From Paenibacillus albus (GTDB lineage: Bacteria; Bacillota; Bacilli; Paenibacillales; Paenibacillaceae), in the NCBI RefSeq assembly GCF_003952225.1, contig NZ_CP034437.1, positions 2,662,501 to 2,726,500 of the forward strand: a stretch of DNA of 64,000 nucleotides. Direction: 5' to 3'. A program made the translations under genes and the position numbers. The notes beneath the pieces are model-generated. The model worked only from the letters and a program-made list of their open reading frames with translations, was not told where the DNA came from and searched no databases. The stretch's first letter is position 1. Each line of letters begins with the position of its first letter. Positions 27,882 through 36,157 of the stretch are shown here, piece after piece.

Positions 27882-28793
27882 ATGCATACGAAATTACCGC
27901 GAATTGCGATTGTAGGAAGTTTGAATATGGACCTCGTCGTCTCGATGCAGCGAATGCCGAAGCAAGGGGAGACTGTGAAGGGTGAGCAATTTCATACCGT
28001 TCCAGGCGGAAAAGGAGCTAATCAAGCCCTAGCCTGCGCCAGGCTTGGCGGGGATGCGGCCTTAATCGGAGCAGTAGGAAACGACGCATTCGGCTCGATG
28101 ATGAAGGAGCAAATGAAAGCGAATAACGTTCGCACGGACACCGTTGCGACGATTCAAGATGCCCCGACTGGGATTGCCACGATCATGCACGCAGACCATG
28201 ACAACAGCATCGTTATCGTGGAAGGAGCGAACGGCAGCTGTACGCCGGCATGGATTGAGCATCATGCGGAGATCATCCGGCAAGCACAGGTGCTTCTCGT
28301 GCAGCTGGAAATTCCGCTCGCTTCGGTTAGGGAAGCTCTGCAAATCGCTCGAGATTCCGATGTGATTACGGTTCTGAATCCAGCCCCTTACGCGGAGCTG
28401 CCGGAAGAGTTGCTTCAATTGGTCGATTATATAACGCCGAATGAAACGGAATTCGAATGTCTGAGCGGCGAATTATACGTCTCTGAGGAGGAACTTGAAG
28501 CCGGAATGCGCCAATGGGGGATGGAAGGGCCGACACTTATCGTGACGCGCGGCGGGAATGGCGTTTCGTTTCTGAAAGACGGGAGCCTGCAGACCATTAG
28601 AGCTCCTCAGGTTGAAGTTGTAGATACGACAGGAGCGGGAGATTGCTTCAATGGAGCGTTTAGCGTAGCGATCGCAGAAGGGTTTGATTTGGCGGAAGCA
28701 GTTGCTTTCGGCGTCAAAGCTGCAACACTATCGGTCACGAAGTTTGGGGCGCAAGCGGGTATGCCTACTTTGGATGACGTAAACACAAATTAG
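27882..28793 (+). CDS. rbsK: Ribokinase
   Basis: A 303-residue PfkB-family sugar kinase, cytoplasmic, phosphorylating D-ribose to ribose-5-phosphate with ATP. Family motifs are GSLNMDLVVSMQRMPKQGET at the N-terminus, GGKGANQALACARLGG (substrate-binding loop) and DTTGAGDCFNGAF with the catalytic Asp and the anion hole; TPNETEFECL is also typical of ribokinases. The distance to the nucleoside hydrolase (28 bases) and to the following AraC gene (16 bases) indicates one operon that salvages ribose from nucleosides. A deoxyribokinase or other sugar specificity cannot be excluded. Confidence 0.9.
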   Translation: MHTKLPRIAIVGSLNMDLVVSMQRMPKQGETVKGEQFHTVPGGKGANQALACARLGGDAALIGAVGNDAFGSMMKEQMKANNVRTDTVATIQDAPTGIATIMHADHDNSIVIVEGANGSCTPAWIEHHAEIIRQAQVLLVQLEIPLASVREALQIARDSDVITVLNPAPYAELPEELLQLVDYITPNETEFECLSGELYVSEEELEAGMRQWGMEGPTLIVTRGGNGVSFLKDGSLQTIRAPQVEVVDTTGAGDCFNGAFSVAIAEGFDLAEAVAFGVKAATLSVTKFGAQAGMPTLDDVNTN

Positions 28794-28809
28794 AAGGGAG
28801 AGACGGTTT

Positions 28810-29724
28810 ATGAAGATATACGAGGATCGTGACTTCTTCCCGAAACCGTCGTATCCGTTCTTTATTGATAAGTATACGATTCGTAAAGGCGAAGTCATCC
28901 CGATGCATTCGCATAGCTTCTATGAACTCGTCTTCGTCGTGGAAGGCCATGCGTGGCACGAATTTAAGGGCGAAACGCGAGAGCTGCAGGAAGGCGATGT
29001 GTTCATCGTCGATCCTCGGACCGCGCACAGGTATCGAGGGCGAGAGGACGGAGTGACCGTCGTCTACAACGTCATGTTCCAGCTGTCGCTGCTCGATCGG
29101 GAGCTCAGCAGCTTGAGCGAGATTGATGCTTTCGTCGATTTCTTCTATCTCGCGCCTTTTCTTCGCCGTTCTCCGCATCAGAGTCCTTACTTGAACATGC
29201 AGGGCCGCATTCGTGTGGCGCTGGAAGGGAAGCTGCAAACGATCAGCTACGAAGATGAGCGCAAAGCGCCGGGGTATGAGCTGATGGTTCGATCCCAGCT
29301 CATCGAGTTCTTCGTCGTTCTAAGCCGTTATATGCTAGAGCATAGGAAAGGGCCAGAGAGGGAGCGGGTCGAGGAGAAGGAGTGGCTGACCTGGGTAACA
29401 ACTCTGCTTGCGGAGTTCTACAATCAGCCGATTTCGCTGAACCAGTTCAGCCGGATGTGCGCGATGAGTCCTTCTGCATTCGCGCAGAAGTTCAAGCAGC
29501 GCACGGGCAAGAGCTTCTTGCAATACAAGCGTGAGCTGCAAATGGCTGAAGCTTGCAGGCTGTTGCGAAATACGGGTTGGAGCATCGTTCAGGTAGCGGG
29601 AGAGACCGGCTATGACGATCTCAGCCACTTCTACCGGATATTCCGCCGCCAAGCCGGCTGCACGCCTCTGCAATATCGCAACCATCAAGAAGAACAAGAA
29701 GCCCGCTCTTCCACTGCGCATTAG
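28810..29724 (+). CDS. AraC family transcriptional regulator
   Basis: A 304-residue regulator with an N-terminal cupin barrel including metal-ligand-like histidines (IPMHSHSFYELVFVVEG, GDVFIVDPRTAHRY) and C-terminal helix-turn-helix pair (ISLNQFSRMCAMSPSAFAQKFKQRTG, WSIVQVAGETGYDDLSHFYRIFRR). GGGAGAG lies about 8 bases before ATG 28810. As third gene of the nucleoside hydrolase/ribokinase operon, it probably regulates its own operon. Confidence 0.92.
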   Translation: MKIYEDRDFFPKPSYPFFIDKYTIRKGEVIPMHSHSFYELVFVVEGHAWHEFKGETRELQEGDVFIVDPRTAHRYRGREDGVTVVYNVMFQLSLLDRELSSLSEIDAFVDFFYLAPFLRRSPHQSPYLNMQGRIRVALEGKLQTISYEDERKAPGYELMVRSQLIEFFVVLSRYMLEHRKGPERERVEEKEWLTWVTTLLAEFYNQPISLNQFSRMCAMSPSAFAQKFKQRTGKSFLQYKRELQMAEACRLLRNTGWSIVQVAGETGYDDLSHFYRIFRRQAGCTPLQYRNHQEEQEARSSTAH

Positions 29725-29756
29725 TTAACTGCGCAGTCTGGATAGAGCGGGCTTGT
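29698..29756. terminator. Nested hairpin, bidirectional terminator
   Basis: Outer arms AAGCCCGCTCT and AGAGCGGGCTT enclose a second perfect stem (ACTGCGCA facing TGCGCAGT). It overlaps the end of the AraC gene and lies between it and the convergent PhyH gene. The T runs are short. Confidence 0.75.
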
Positions 29757-29778
29757 TTGGTTGAAGGAGGCCTGCCGG

Positions 29779-30561
29779 CTAAGCCAGCTTCGGATAGAGA
29801 GGTCCGGCAATCGGAGCGCCGGCAGTCAGGCTCGGATCATGATCGCAGAGGATGTGCGGCTCGCCGGTGTAGATGGTACCATCCGGCATATAGATGATTG
29901 CGAGCACGCGCCTCGGTTTGTCGGTATGATTCGCATGGGCATAGTGGAAGGTCAGCCCGTCATGGAAGGTACAGCTCCCCGCCTTCATCGGAACGATGAC
30001 CGGTCTTGTATTGCGGACGGATTCGCTCTCCTCGAAGGCGTATAGATCCTGCGGATTGACAAGATCGACCGCGTTGAGCTTGCCTACATGCTGGGAACCG
30101 GGAACGAACATCATGCAGCCGTTGCGCTCATCGACGTCATCGAGCGGCAGCCAGATGGACAAGGCGCCGCGTTCTTTCATCGGCCAATACGGGATGTCCT
30201 GATGCCAAGGCGTCGGTTTGGAGTCGCCGGGCATCTTGTACAGCAGATGATCGTGAAACACTCGGATGCCGTCCGCTCCAGTCAACTGCTTGGCGAGATT
30301 CGCGAGCCGATGGCTAAGCGAGAATCTGGACATGCCGCCGTGGTCGCGCCATGTGTTGAACCGCTGGTTGAGCACGCGGGAATAGCCACGGTTGGCTTTG
30401 TCCGGCTGCGCGGATTGGGATACCTCGATATGCATCGCTTCATCCGCGCATTGGCGCAGCTCATTCAATTCTTCCTCGCTGATGACACCGTCCAATTGAA
30501 CGAAACCGTTCTGCCGATAAAATGCGATTTTTTCCTCTTGAAGCGCTATTGTGCTATGCAT
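29779..30561 (-). CDS. PhyH-type 2-oxoglutarate/iron dioxygenase
   Basis: A 260-residue phytanoyl-CoA dioxygenase family protein with the iron ligands His120 and Asp122 (PWHQDIPYW) and distal His206 (TFHYAHAN), followed by Arg in KPRRVLAI. Conserved AIWLPLDD-like (SIWLPLDDVDERNGCMMFVPGSQH) core. It has the same length as the PhyH protein at 25108 but the two differ widely, so they are separate family members and not a recent duplication. AGAGGGGAAGAG precedes the start. The gene stands alone on the - strand, divergent from the secreted propeller gene at 30797. Substrate unknown. Confidence 0.9.
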   Translation of the reverse strand: MHSTIALQEEKIAFYRQNGFVQLDGVISEEELNELRQCADEAMHIEVSQSAQPDKANRGYSRVLNQRFNTWRDHGGMSRFSLSHRLANLAKQLTGADGIRVFHDHLLYKMPGDSKPTPWHQDIPYWPMKERGALSIWLPLDDVDERNGCMMFVPGSQHVGKLNAVDLVNPQDLYAFEESESVRNTRPVIVPMKAGSCTFHDGLTFHYAHANHTDKPRRVLAIIYMPDGTIYTGEPHILCDHDPSLTAGAPIAGPLYPKLA

Positions 30562-30796
30562 GAATCTCTTCCCCTCTGCTTGGAATATTGCTGCCTACTA
30601 AAGTTATACCAGCGGGCGAGCACCGCGGTCTTGGCAGATTCCTCGAAAGTGATTGGACGGTTTTTAAATTCCGTATTCGTACGGGTCAATAGAAGACAGC
30701 GTCAGAGTAAAGGAATCAAAGTAGCTTGAGCGTGATTTCGTAGATTAAGCTAAAGCTGCAAGTAGTCGCTAATCATTGGAGGGGGAGTTCATAACG

Positions 30797-32314
30797 ATGA
30801 AGAGGAAGTATCGCATTATCCTTGCCGTAATTGCCCTGTATGGTCTAGTTCTTGGCTTGTTTGCAAACGAATCGACAGCAGCCGTCACTTGGAATAGCTC
30901 TACGCTGCAGAGCGTGGACGATCCGAGCGGCAGCATTTACACCTACGCGCCATCTGTTATTGTGGATGGAAATACGGAGCATATCTACACGTGCCATAAC
31001 AAGAACAGCGGCGTCGTCCATGACAGCATCTACTATACCAAGCGGGTGAATGGCACCGTAGTGGAGACGAAGGAAGTGCTCGCTTCGGGACCGAATGGAG
31101 CATGGGATGACTTCCACCTCTGTGATCCTTCGGTTGTAGCGGGGAAATATAACTATAATGGCACGCAGTACAATTACGCGATGTTCTACCTTGGCAATAA
31201 CGATGATTGCAGCTGCAACAATCAAATCGGCGTTGCATTCTCTAATGATCTATCGGCGAACAGTTGGGTGAAGTATCCGAACCCGATCGTTCAGCATCCA
31301 ACGGACGGCACATGGGGGCTCGGACAACCATCCGCTACAAGTGTAGATGGTAACGGAAGAGTACTCCTGTTCTACACCGGAGAGGAGCCGCAAGCGAGCA
31401 ACGACTGGGGTGCATGGCGCCGCGACGTCAACTTAAACAACATGTCGAGCCCGTCAATCGGCGCGCCGCTCAAGCTGACAACCTCCGGGCTAAATGGCAC
31501 GGACGGTAACGCTGATTATCTGAACAACTTCGACGTCGCCTATGACGGGACGCGCGACCGGTTCTACATCATTCGCGAGATGCATCCGTATCCAACCAGC
31601 GATCCGAACTATATCGGAGACAGCTTGGAGGTCGCCAGCATTCCGGCGACGAACATCTGGAGCGGCGGCGGCTCGTGGCAGCGCGAAGCTGTCATTTCCC
31701 CTACGCTGACCGGTTTCGCCCGCAACCATAATGGCGGCATCGCCCGTAACGCGTTTGGAGGACTCCCATCCTCGACATCGCTCGAGGCGGTATTCACGGA
31801 TGCCTGCGCGAACTGCGGCAATTCGCTATGGAGCTATGATCTATGGTCGATTACGGGAACGCTCACCGATGGTGCAAGTGGAGGCGGAGGAAGCAGCATT
31901 GAATCAGGCAAAACTTACGCGCTCTACAACAGGAAGACGAGCAATGTGCTTGATTGCTACACCTCGACCAACGGCTCGCAGTGCTACACGTGGGATTGGA
32001 CGAATGTAGTCAATCAGAAGTGGATCATCACGGATGTAGGCGGCGGTTATTACAAGATTATCAATTCGTACAACAACAAGGCTCTGGATAACTATGATCA
32101 GGCGAATGCAAGCTCCGTCTATGTGTGGGATTATGTCAGCGGCATCGATCAGCAGTGGCAGATTGTCCCGACAAGCGACAGCTACTTCAAGCTAATCAAC
32201 CGGAAGACCGGCAAAGCGTTGGACGCGTATAACGATGTTAACGGTGATCCGACCTACGCTTGGGATTACGTGAACGGTCTCGACCAGCAGTGGCAGCTCG
32301 TGAAGCTGAACTAA
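30797..32314 (+). CDS. Secreted beta-propeller glycosidase-like protein with ricin-type lectin domain
   Basis: A 505-residue exported protein. Residues 1-29 are a signal peptide (cleavage near STAA). Residues 30-360 are rich in beta-strands with motifs of five-bladed propeller glycosidases (TYAPSVIVDG, HLCDPSVVAG, MFYLGNNDDCSCNNQIGVAFS, WGLGQPSAT, DVAYDGTRDRFYI). After a Gly/Ser linker, residues about 378-505 form a ricin-B lectin domain with three QxW-type units (NQKW, DQQW, DQQW) that should bind galactose- or xylose-containing polymers. GGAGGGGGAG lies 9 bases before ATG 30797. A shorter cytoplasmic homolog of the propeller part sits at 39834 in the neighbouring import cluster. The exact glycosidase family and substrate are unknown. 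Confidence 0.85.
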   Translation: MKRKYRIILAVIALYGLVLGLFANESTAAVTWNSSTLQSVDDPSGSIYTYAPSVIVDGNTEHIYTCHNKNSGVVHDSIYYTKRVNGTVVETKEVLASGPNGAWDDFHLCDPSVVAGKYNYNGTQYNYAMFYLGNNDDCSCNNQIGVAFSNDLSANSWVKYPNPIVQHPTDGTWGLGQPSATSVDGNGRVLLFYTGEEPQASNDWGAWRRDVNLNNMSSPSIGAPLKLTTSGLNGTDGNADYLNNFDVAYDGTRDRFYIIREMHPYPTSDPNYIGDSLEVASIPATNIWSGGGSWQREAVISPTLTGFARNHNGGIARNAFGGLPSSTSLEAVFTDACANCGNSLWSYDLWSITGTLTDGASGGGGSSIESGKTYALYNRKTSNVLDCYTSTNGSQCYTWDWTNVVNQKWIITDVGGGYYKIINSYNNKALDNYDQANASSVYVWDYVSGIDQQWQIVPTSDSYFKLINRKTGKALDAYNDVNGDPTYAWDYVNGLDQQWQLVKLN

Positions 32315-32333
32315 TAACCTAAAAACGATTAAC

Positions 32334-32370
32334 AAGCCGACATCCTGATAGGGTGCCGGCTTATTTTTTT
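32334..32370 (+). terminator. Terminator after secreted propeller gene
   Basis: AAGCCGACATCC faces GGGTGCCGGCTT (with small mismatches) followed by ATTTTTTT. Confidence 0.88.
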
Positions 32371-32517
32371 GCCAGAGCAGTCAATAGAAGATAGTCAAGA
32401 AAATGCAGTGGCGGCTCTCCGTGAGCATCAGATACAATGAAGTATCCGGGCAAGGGCAATCCCCGTGGAAACGGGAAGCATTCGCCCATCGCTATCGATT
32501 TTAGGGAGGGCATACTC

Positions 32518-34362
32518 TTGAAAGCGCTTCATACACTACGTTCCCGTATTCGATTCCGTATCTATGAGAAGCTTGTAACGGCTTTTCTGCTGACGCTGAT
32601 TCCGATTCTTACGATAAGCTTCTTGGTCACGCTCTCCAGCGAAGCTACGATTCGCGAAGATATATCCGTTTCCCTACGTTCCAAGGTGCACTCGTATTTA
32701 AGCACGTTCGAAACCGAGATGACCCGAATTATCCGGATGAAGGAACGTTACATGGTCGATGAAGACGTCCAGAATCTCATCATGTTTCATGAGATTATGC
32801 CATTCGACGAGCAGCGGACGGCGATGCTGTCCATCCAGGAGAAGCTGCGCCAATTTCGCGATTCCAGCTTGTTCGTTCAGGGAATCAAGCTAATGGTGCC
32901 TGAGCTCGGGCGCGATATTCAGGATGAACGGATCGATCATAATTTTCCGCAAGACGAGATCGATGCCTTGAGGGAAATGCGCACGACGCGGCAAATCATC
33001 ATGCCGGTGAACGGCACATTGATACTAGGCGACAGCTATCCGAATAATGCCATGTCCATGCAGACTCCCGAGGCATGGTTGGAAGTGATCCTCTCCACGG
33101 CGGATATTGAAACTTCCTTACGCCAATTCTCCGAGTTCCGTGACGGCCAGGCCGTGCTCTTCGATCAAGCTGGCAAATGGACGCTTGGCATGCCGCCGAA
33201 GCAGAAGCAGAATCAGAAGCAGAATACGAATACAGATACGACGGCAGCAAGCTCGATGGGCGTGCCCGCGGATGCGCTTCAGGCTGCCACGAAGGATGGA
33301 ATCGGGCGGTTCGAGCTGGGTGGCACGAAGTATTATTTTGCAAGGGAAACCTCTGAGCTCTTACATGTGACCTTGCTCATGTATGTTCCCGAGAAGACGG
33401 TGCTCGGTCCGCTGGACTGGTACAAGCAGCTGCTCTGGATTCTGGCGGCGACGTCGCTTCTCGTCATTCTCGTATTCTCCCTGTGGATTTACAGGTTAAT
33501 TCATAGACCGATTCAACGGCTGACGATGGCTTTCCGGCAGCTGGAGAAGGGTGAATTTCAGCAGTCGCTTGCCTTGCAATATCGATATAAGGACCAATTC
33601 TCGGATCTATACCAGCAGTTTAACTATATGTCCTCCCGACTCAAGCAGCTGATTCAGGACGTCTACGAGCAGGAGCTCAGCTTGAAGCGAGCGGAGCTCA
33701 AACAGCTGCAATCCCAGATCAATCCGCATTTCCTATATAATATTTTCTTCCTGCTCAACCGTATTCTGCAATTCGACGATGTGGATACGGCCAAGGCGCT
33801 CACCCGCAATCTAGGGACGTACTTCCGTTATATTACGCGAAGCTCAAGCGATGAAGTAGAGCTGCAGCAGGAGATGGATCATGTCCGTTCTTACGCCGCC
33901 ATTCAATCGATCCGCTTCGGAAGCAAGCTTCAGATTGAACTGGAGGAATTGCCGGCAGAGGCCAAGACGCTCCGCGTCCCGAGGCTAATCCTTCAGCCGA
34001 TTGTGGAGAACGCGTTCGAATACGGGCTGGAAGACCATCAAGATCAAGGCCAGCTGCGCATCAGCTGCACCATGAGCGCCGATATGCTCATCATTCAAGT
34101 TGAAGATAACGGGGAGAGTCTATCAGACGAAGTGCTGAAGGATATCTCTGCAAGATTGAAAATTAAAGACGCCGCCGTTGAAACGACAGGCATGCTCAAT
34201 GTCCATCACAGGCTGCAATTGAGCTTAGGAGCAAGCGCGGGATTACTGTTATCGCGAAGCGAGCTCGGCGGCATGGCTGTGCGAATCCAAATCCCGGCGA
34301 CGGGCAACGGCTTAGAACAAGGGGGAAGCGGAAATGTACCGTCTGATGATCGTAGACAATGA
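32518..34362 (+). CDS. Sensor histidine kinase, YesM type
   Basis: A 614-residue membrane kinase. A first helix near residues 18-42 and a second near 300-320 flank an extracytoplasmic sensor domain of about 260 residues; a HAMP domain (RPIQRLTMAFRQLEKGEF) leads to the His_kinase domain with phospho-acceptor His404 (QINPHFLYNI) and the HATPase domain with N-box PIVENAFEYGL and VEDNGES. The sensor region contains a Gln/Asn/Lys-rich linker (KQKQNQKQNTNTDTT). TTG 32518 with GGGAGGG 7 bases upstream is preferred over ATG 32437, which lacks a ribosome site. It overlaps the response regulator gene by 29 bases. It likely senses an extracellular sugar or the binding protein of the adjacent importer. 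Confidence 0.9.
   Translation: MKALHTLRSRIRFRIYEKLVTAFLLTLIPILTISFLVTLSSEATIREDISVSLRSKVHSYLSTFETEMTRIIRMKERYMVDEDVQNLIMFHEIMPFDEQRTAMLSIQEKLRQFRDSSLFVQGIKLMVPELGRDIQDERIDHNFPQDEIDALREMRTTRQIIMPVNGTLILGDSYPNNAMSMQTPEAWLEVILSTADIETSLRQFSEFRDGQAVLFDQAGKWTLGMPPKQKQNQKQNTNTDTTAASSMGVPADALQAATKDGIGRFELGGTKYYFARETSELLHVTLLMYVPEKTVLGPLDWYKQLLWILAATSLLVILVFSLWIYRLIHRPIQRLTMAFRQLEKGEFQQSLALQYRYKDQFSDLYQQFNYMSSRLKQLIQDVYEQELSLKRAELKQLQSQINPHFLYNIFFLLNRILQFDDVDTAKALTRNLGTYFRYITRSSSDEVELQQEMDHVRSYAAIQSIRFGSKLQIELEELPAEAKTLRVPRLILQPIVENAFEYGLEDHQDQGQLRISCTMSADMLIIQVEDNGESLSDEVLKDISARLKIKDAAVETTGMLNVHHRLQLSLGASAGLLLSRSELGGMAVRIQIPATGNGLEQGGSGNVPSDDRRQ
32519..32532 (+). promoter_or_regulatory. cre-like box over the kinase start codon
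   Basis: TGAAAGCGCTTCAT matches TGWAARCGYTWNCW at 13 of 14 positions. It overlaps the TTG start, a position where CcpA can act as a roadblock. It could equally be coding sequence that fits by chance. Confidence 0.3.
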
Positions 34363-36010
34363 GGAGTATGTCGTGAATGGGCTTGTGGATTTGTTCAGCA
34401 GGCTGAACGATCCGGATATGGAGCTGGAGGTCATCGGCGCTTACTCCTCCAAGGATGCCCTCGAAGTGATGATGCGCACGAAGATCGATATCGTCATTAG
34501 CGACATCCGGATGCCGGGCATGAGCGGCTTGGAGCTGCAGCGCATTATTCAAGGCCGATGGTCCCGCTGCAAAACGATCTTTCTGTCCGGGTACGACGAT
34601 TTCAACTACGCACAGGAAGCGATGCGCTACGGTTCGGTTAACTATATTCTGAAGACCGAAGGCGACGAAGTCATTATTGAAGCCGTTAAGCGGGCAATTC
34701 ATCTGCTTCGTAATGATTCCGAGCTCCAGCAGATCGTGCAGCAGGCGAAGCAGCAGCTGCAGAAGGCAATCACGCCGCTGCAGCGAGAGTACTTCAGCAT
34801 CATGCTCAATGGCGATCCGCATGCATTCCGGCAGATGGAGAAGCAATTCGCCGAGCTGGACATTCCGCTGTCGCCAGACAAGCCCATCTTTGTCGTGGCA
34901 GGGCGTATCGATGAATGGAACGAGCAATATGGCTATTATGATCAATCGTTGCTGCTGTATGGATTGCAAAATATCGCCAAGGAGTATCTGTCTCTCTCCG
35001 CTGTCCACGTCTCTTTCGTTCATGATCGGTCGCGCGTCGTTTGGTTTATTCAGCCTGTCTCGGAGGATAACGCGACTTCGCCTGCCATGCGTGAGCATCT
35101 ATGGCGGATGACCCGGCACTTCATCTACGGGACGTTCGAGAGCATTCAATCGACTTGTCTCGATCTGCTGCATTTGCCAATCTCCGTAGCCATTAGCCGG
35201 GATAGTGTTCCATGGGAGAAAGTCGGACGCGAGTACGCGCAGTTGGGTAAATATTTTCAATCCGGGACTGAGAAGCAGCTGCTTGTCGTAGAAGGCGAAC
35301 GCATTGACGAGCAGTCGGTTCAAGAAGATGACTTGATCGATACGAAGCAGCTCATCACCCAATATGAGCTCTTAAGCTATAACCTGGAACACCAGCAGCA
35401 ATCTGCCTTTAGTCAAATTCTCCGTAACCTGCTTGATACCGGAAGCCAGGCATCCCGGCTGGGCAATTGGCTGCTCGCGGCTCAAATTAGCACGACGGTG
35501 CTTGCGATCTTCCAGCCGTTCGTGTTGAAGCTCCCAAAGTCTGATGCGCCGGCGCCGGCAGGCGGCTCGTCGTCATACAAGCCTGAGCTGCTGCTGAATT
35601 GGCATGAGGCCGAAATGGAAATCAGGAAGCGGGCTGAAGCCTTGTTCGAGCATAAGAAGATCGACGCGGAGACTGAAGGAGATGAGATCATCCATAAGGT
35701 CAATGCGTTTATTCAAAGCCGTCTAGGCGGCGATCTGACCTTGAACGCGATCGCTCAAGCGATGGGACATAATCCTTCTTACCTCTCCCGTCTGTATAAA
35801 CATAAAGCAGGTCAAGGCTTGTCCGAATATATTATGGATGCAAGACTACGGCTGGCCAAGGAGCTTCTGGCGCAGCCCCAGTTCAAAATCAGCGAAGTAT
35901 CCAAAGGTGTCGGCTTCCTATCCGAGCATTACTTCTATCGCTTCTTCAAGCGTGCGACCAAGCTGACTCCGCAAGAGTATCGCGAGCAGTTAGTCAATAA
36001 AGGCCAGTAA
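34334..36010 (+). CDS. AraC-type response regulator, YesN type
   Basis: A 558-residue cytoplasmic regulator. The receiver domain (about 1-125) has the acidic pair at VDNEE, the phospho-acceptor Asp57 (ISDIRMPGMSG) and the Lys of ILKTEGD. A long central region (about 130-440) has no clear domain, and the C-terminal 105 residues carry two helix-turn-helix motifs (LTLNAIAQAMGHNPSYLSRLYKHKAG and FKISEVSKGVGFLSEHYFYRFFKRAT). It starts 29 bases inside the kinase gene, showing translational coupling. It should activate the importer genes directly downstream. Confidence 0.93.
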   Translation: MYRLMIVDNEEYVVNGLVDLFSRLNDPDMELEVIGAYSSKDALEVMMRTKIDIVISDIRMPGMSGLELQRIIQGRWSRCKTIFLSGYDDFNYAQEAMRYGSVNYILKTEGDEVIIEAVKRAIHLLRNDSELQQIVQQAKQQLQKAITPLQREYFSIMLNGDPHAFRQMEKQFAELDIPLSPDKPIFVVAGRIDEWNEQYGYYDQSLLLYGLQNIAKEYLSLSAVHVSFVHDRSRVVWFIQPVSEDNATSPAMREHLWRMTRHFIYGTFESIQSTCLDLLHLPISVAISRDSVPWEKVGREYAQLGKYFQSGTEKQLLVVEGERIDEQSVQEDDLIDTKQLITQYELLSYNLEHQQQSAFSQILRNLLDTGSQASRLGNWLLAAQISTTVLAIFQPFVLKLPKSDAPAPAGGSSSYKPELLLNWHEAEMEIRKRAEALFEHKKIDAETEGDEIIHKVNAFIQSRLGGDLTLNAIAQAMGHNPSYLSRLYKHKAGQGLSEYIMDARLRLAKELLAQPQFKISEVSKGVGFLSEHYFYRFFKRATKLTPQEYREQLVNKGQ

Positions 36011-36157
36011 ACGGCGTAAACAGAACGCAGTAGATTCCAGCAATTCCGAGCTTCTATACTAAAGCTACGGAAGAGGCCGGCTCTCCTAGGTTGAACAAGA
36101 GAAGTAGGATTAGGGCAATTCTGATGGAGACGTTTAATACGGGAGGTCCTTGCGAAT

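Noticed and set aside
30088-30729. A 213-codon + strand frame opposite a PhyH gene
   Set aside because: The PhyH gene on the - strand has the iron triad and a good ribosome site; this frame has neither.
34196-35098. A 300-codon minus-strand frame
   Set aside because: It overlaps the kinase/response-regulator junction, both well supported on the + strand.
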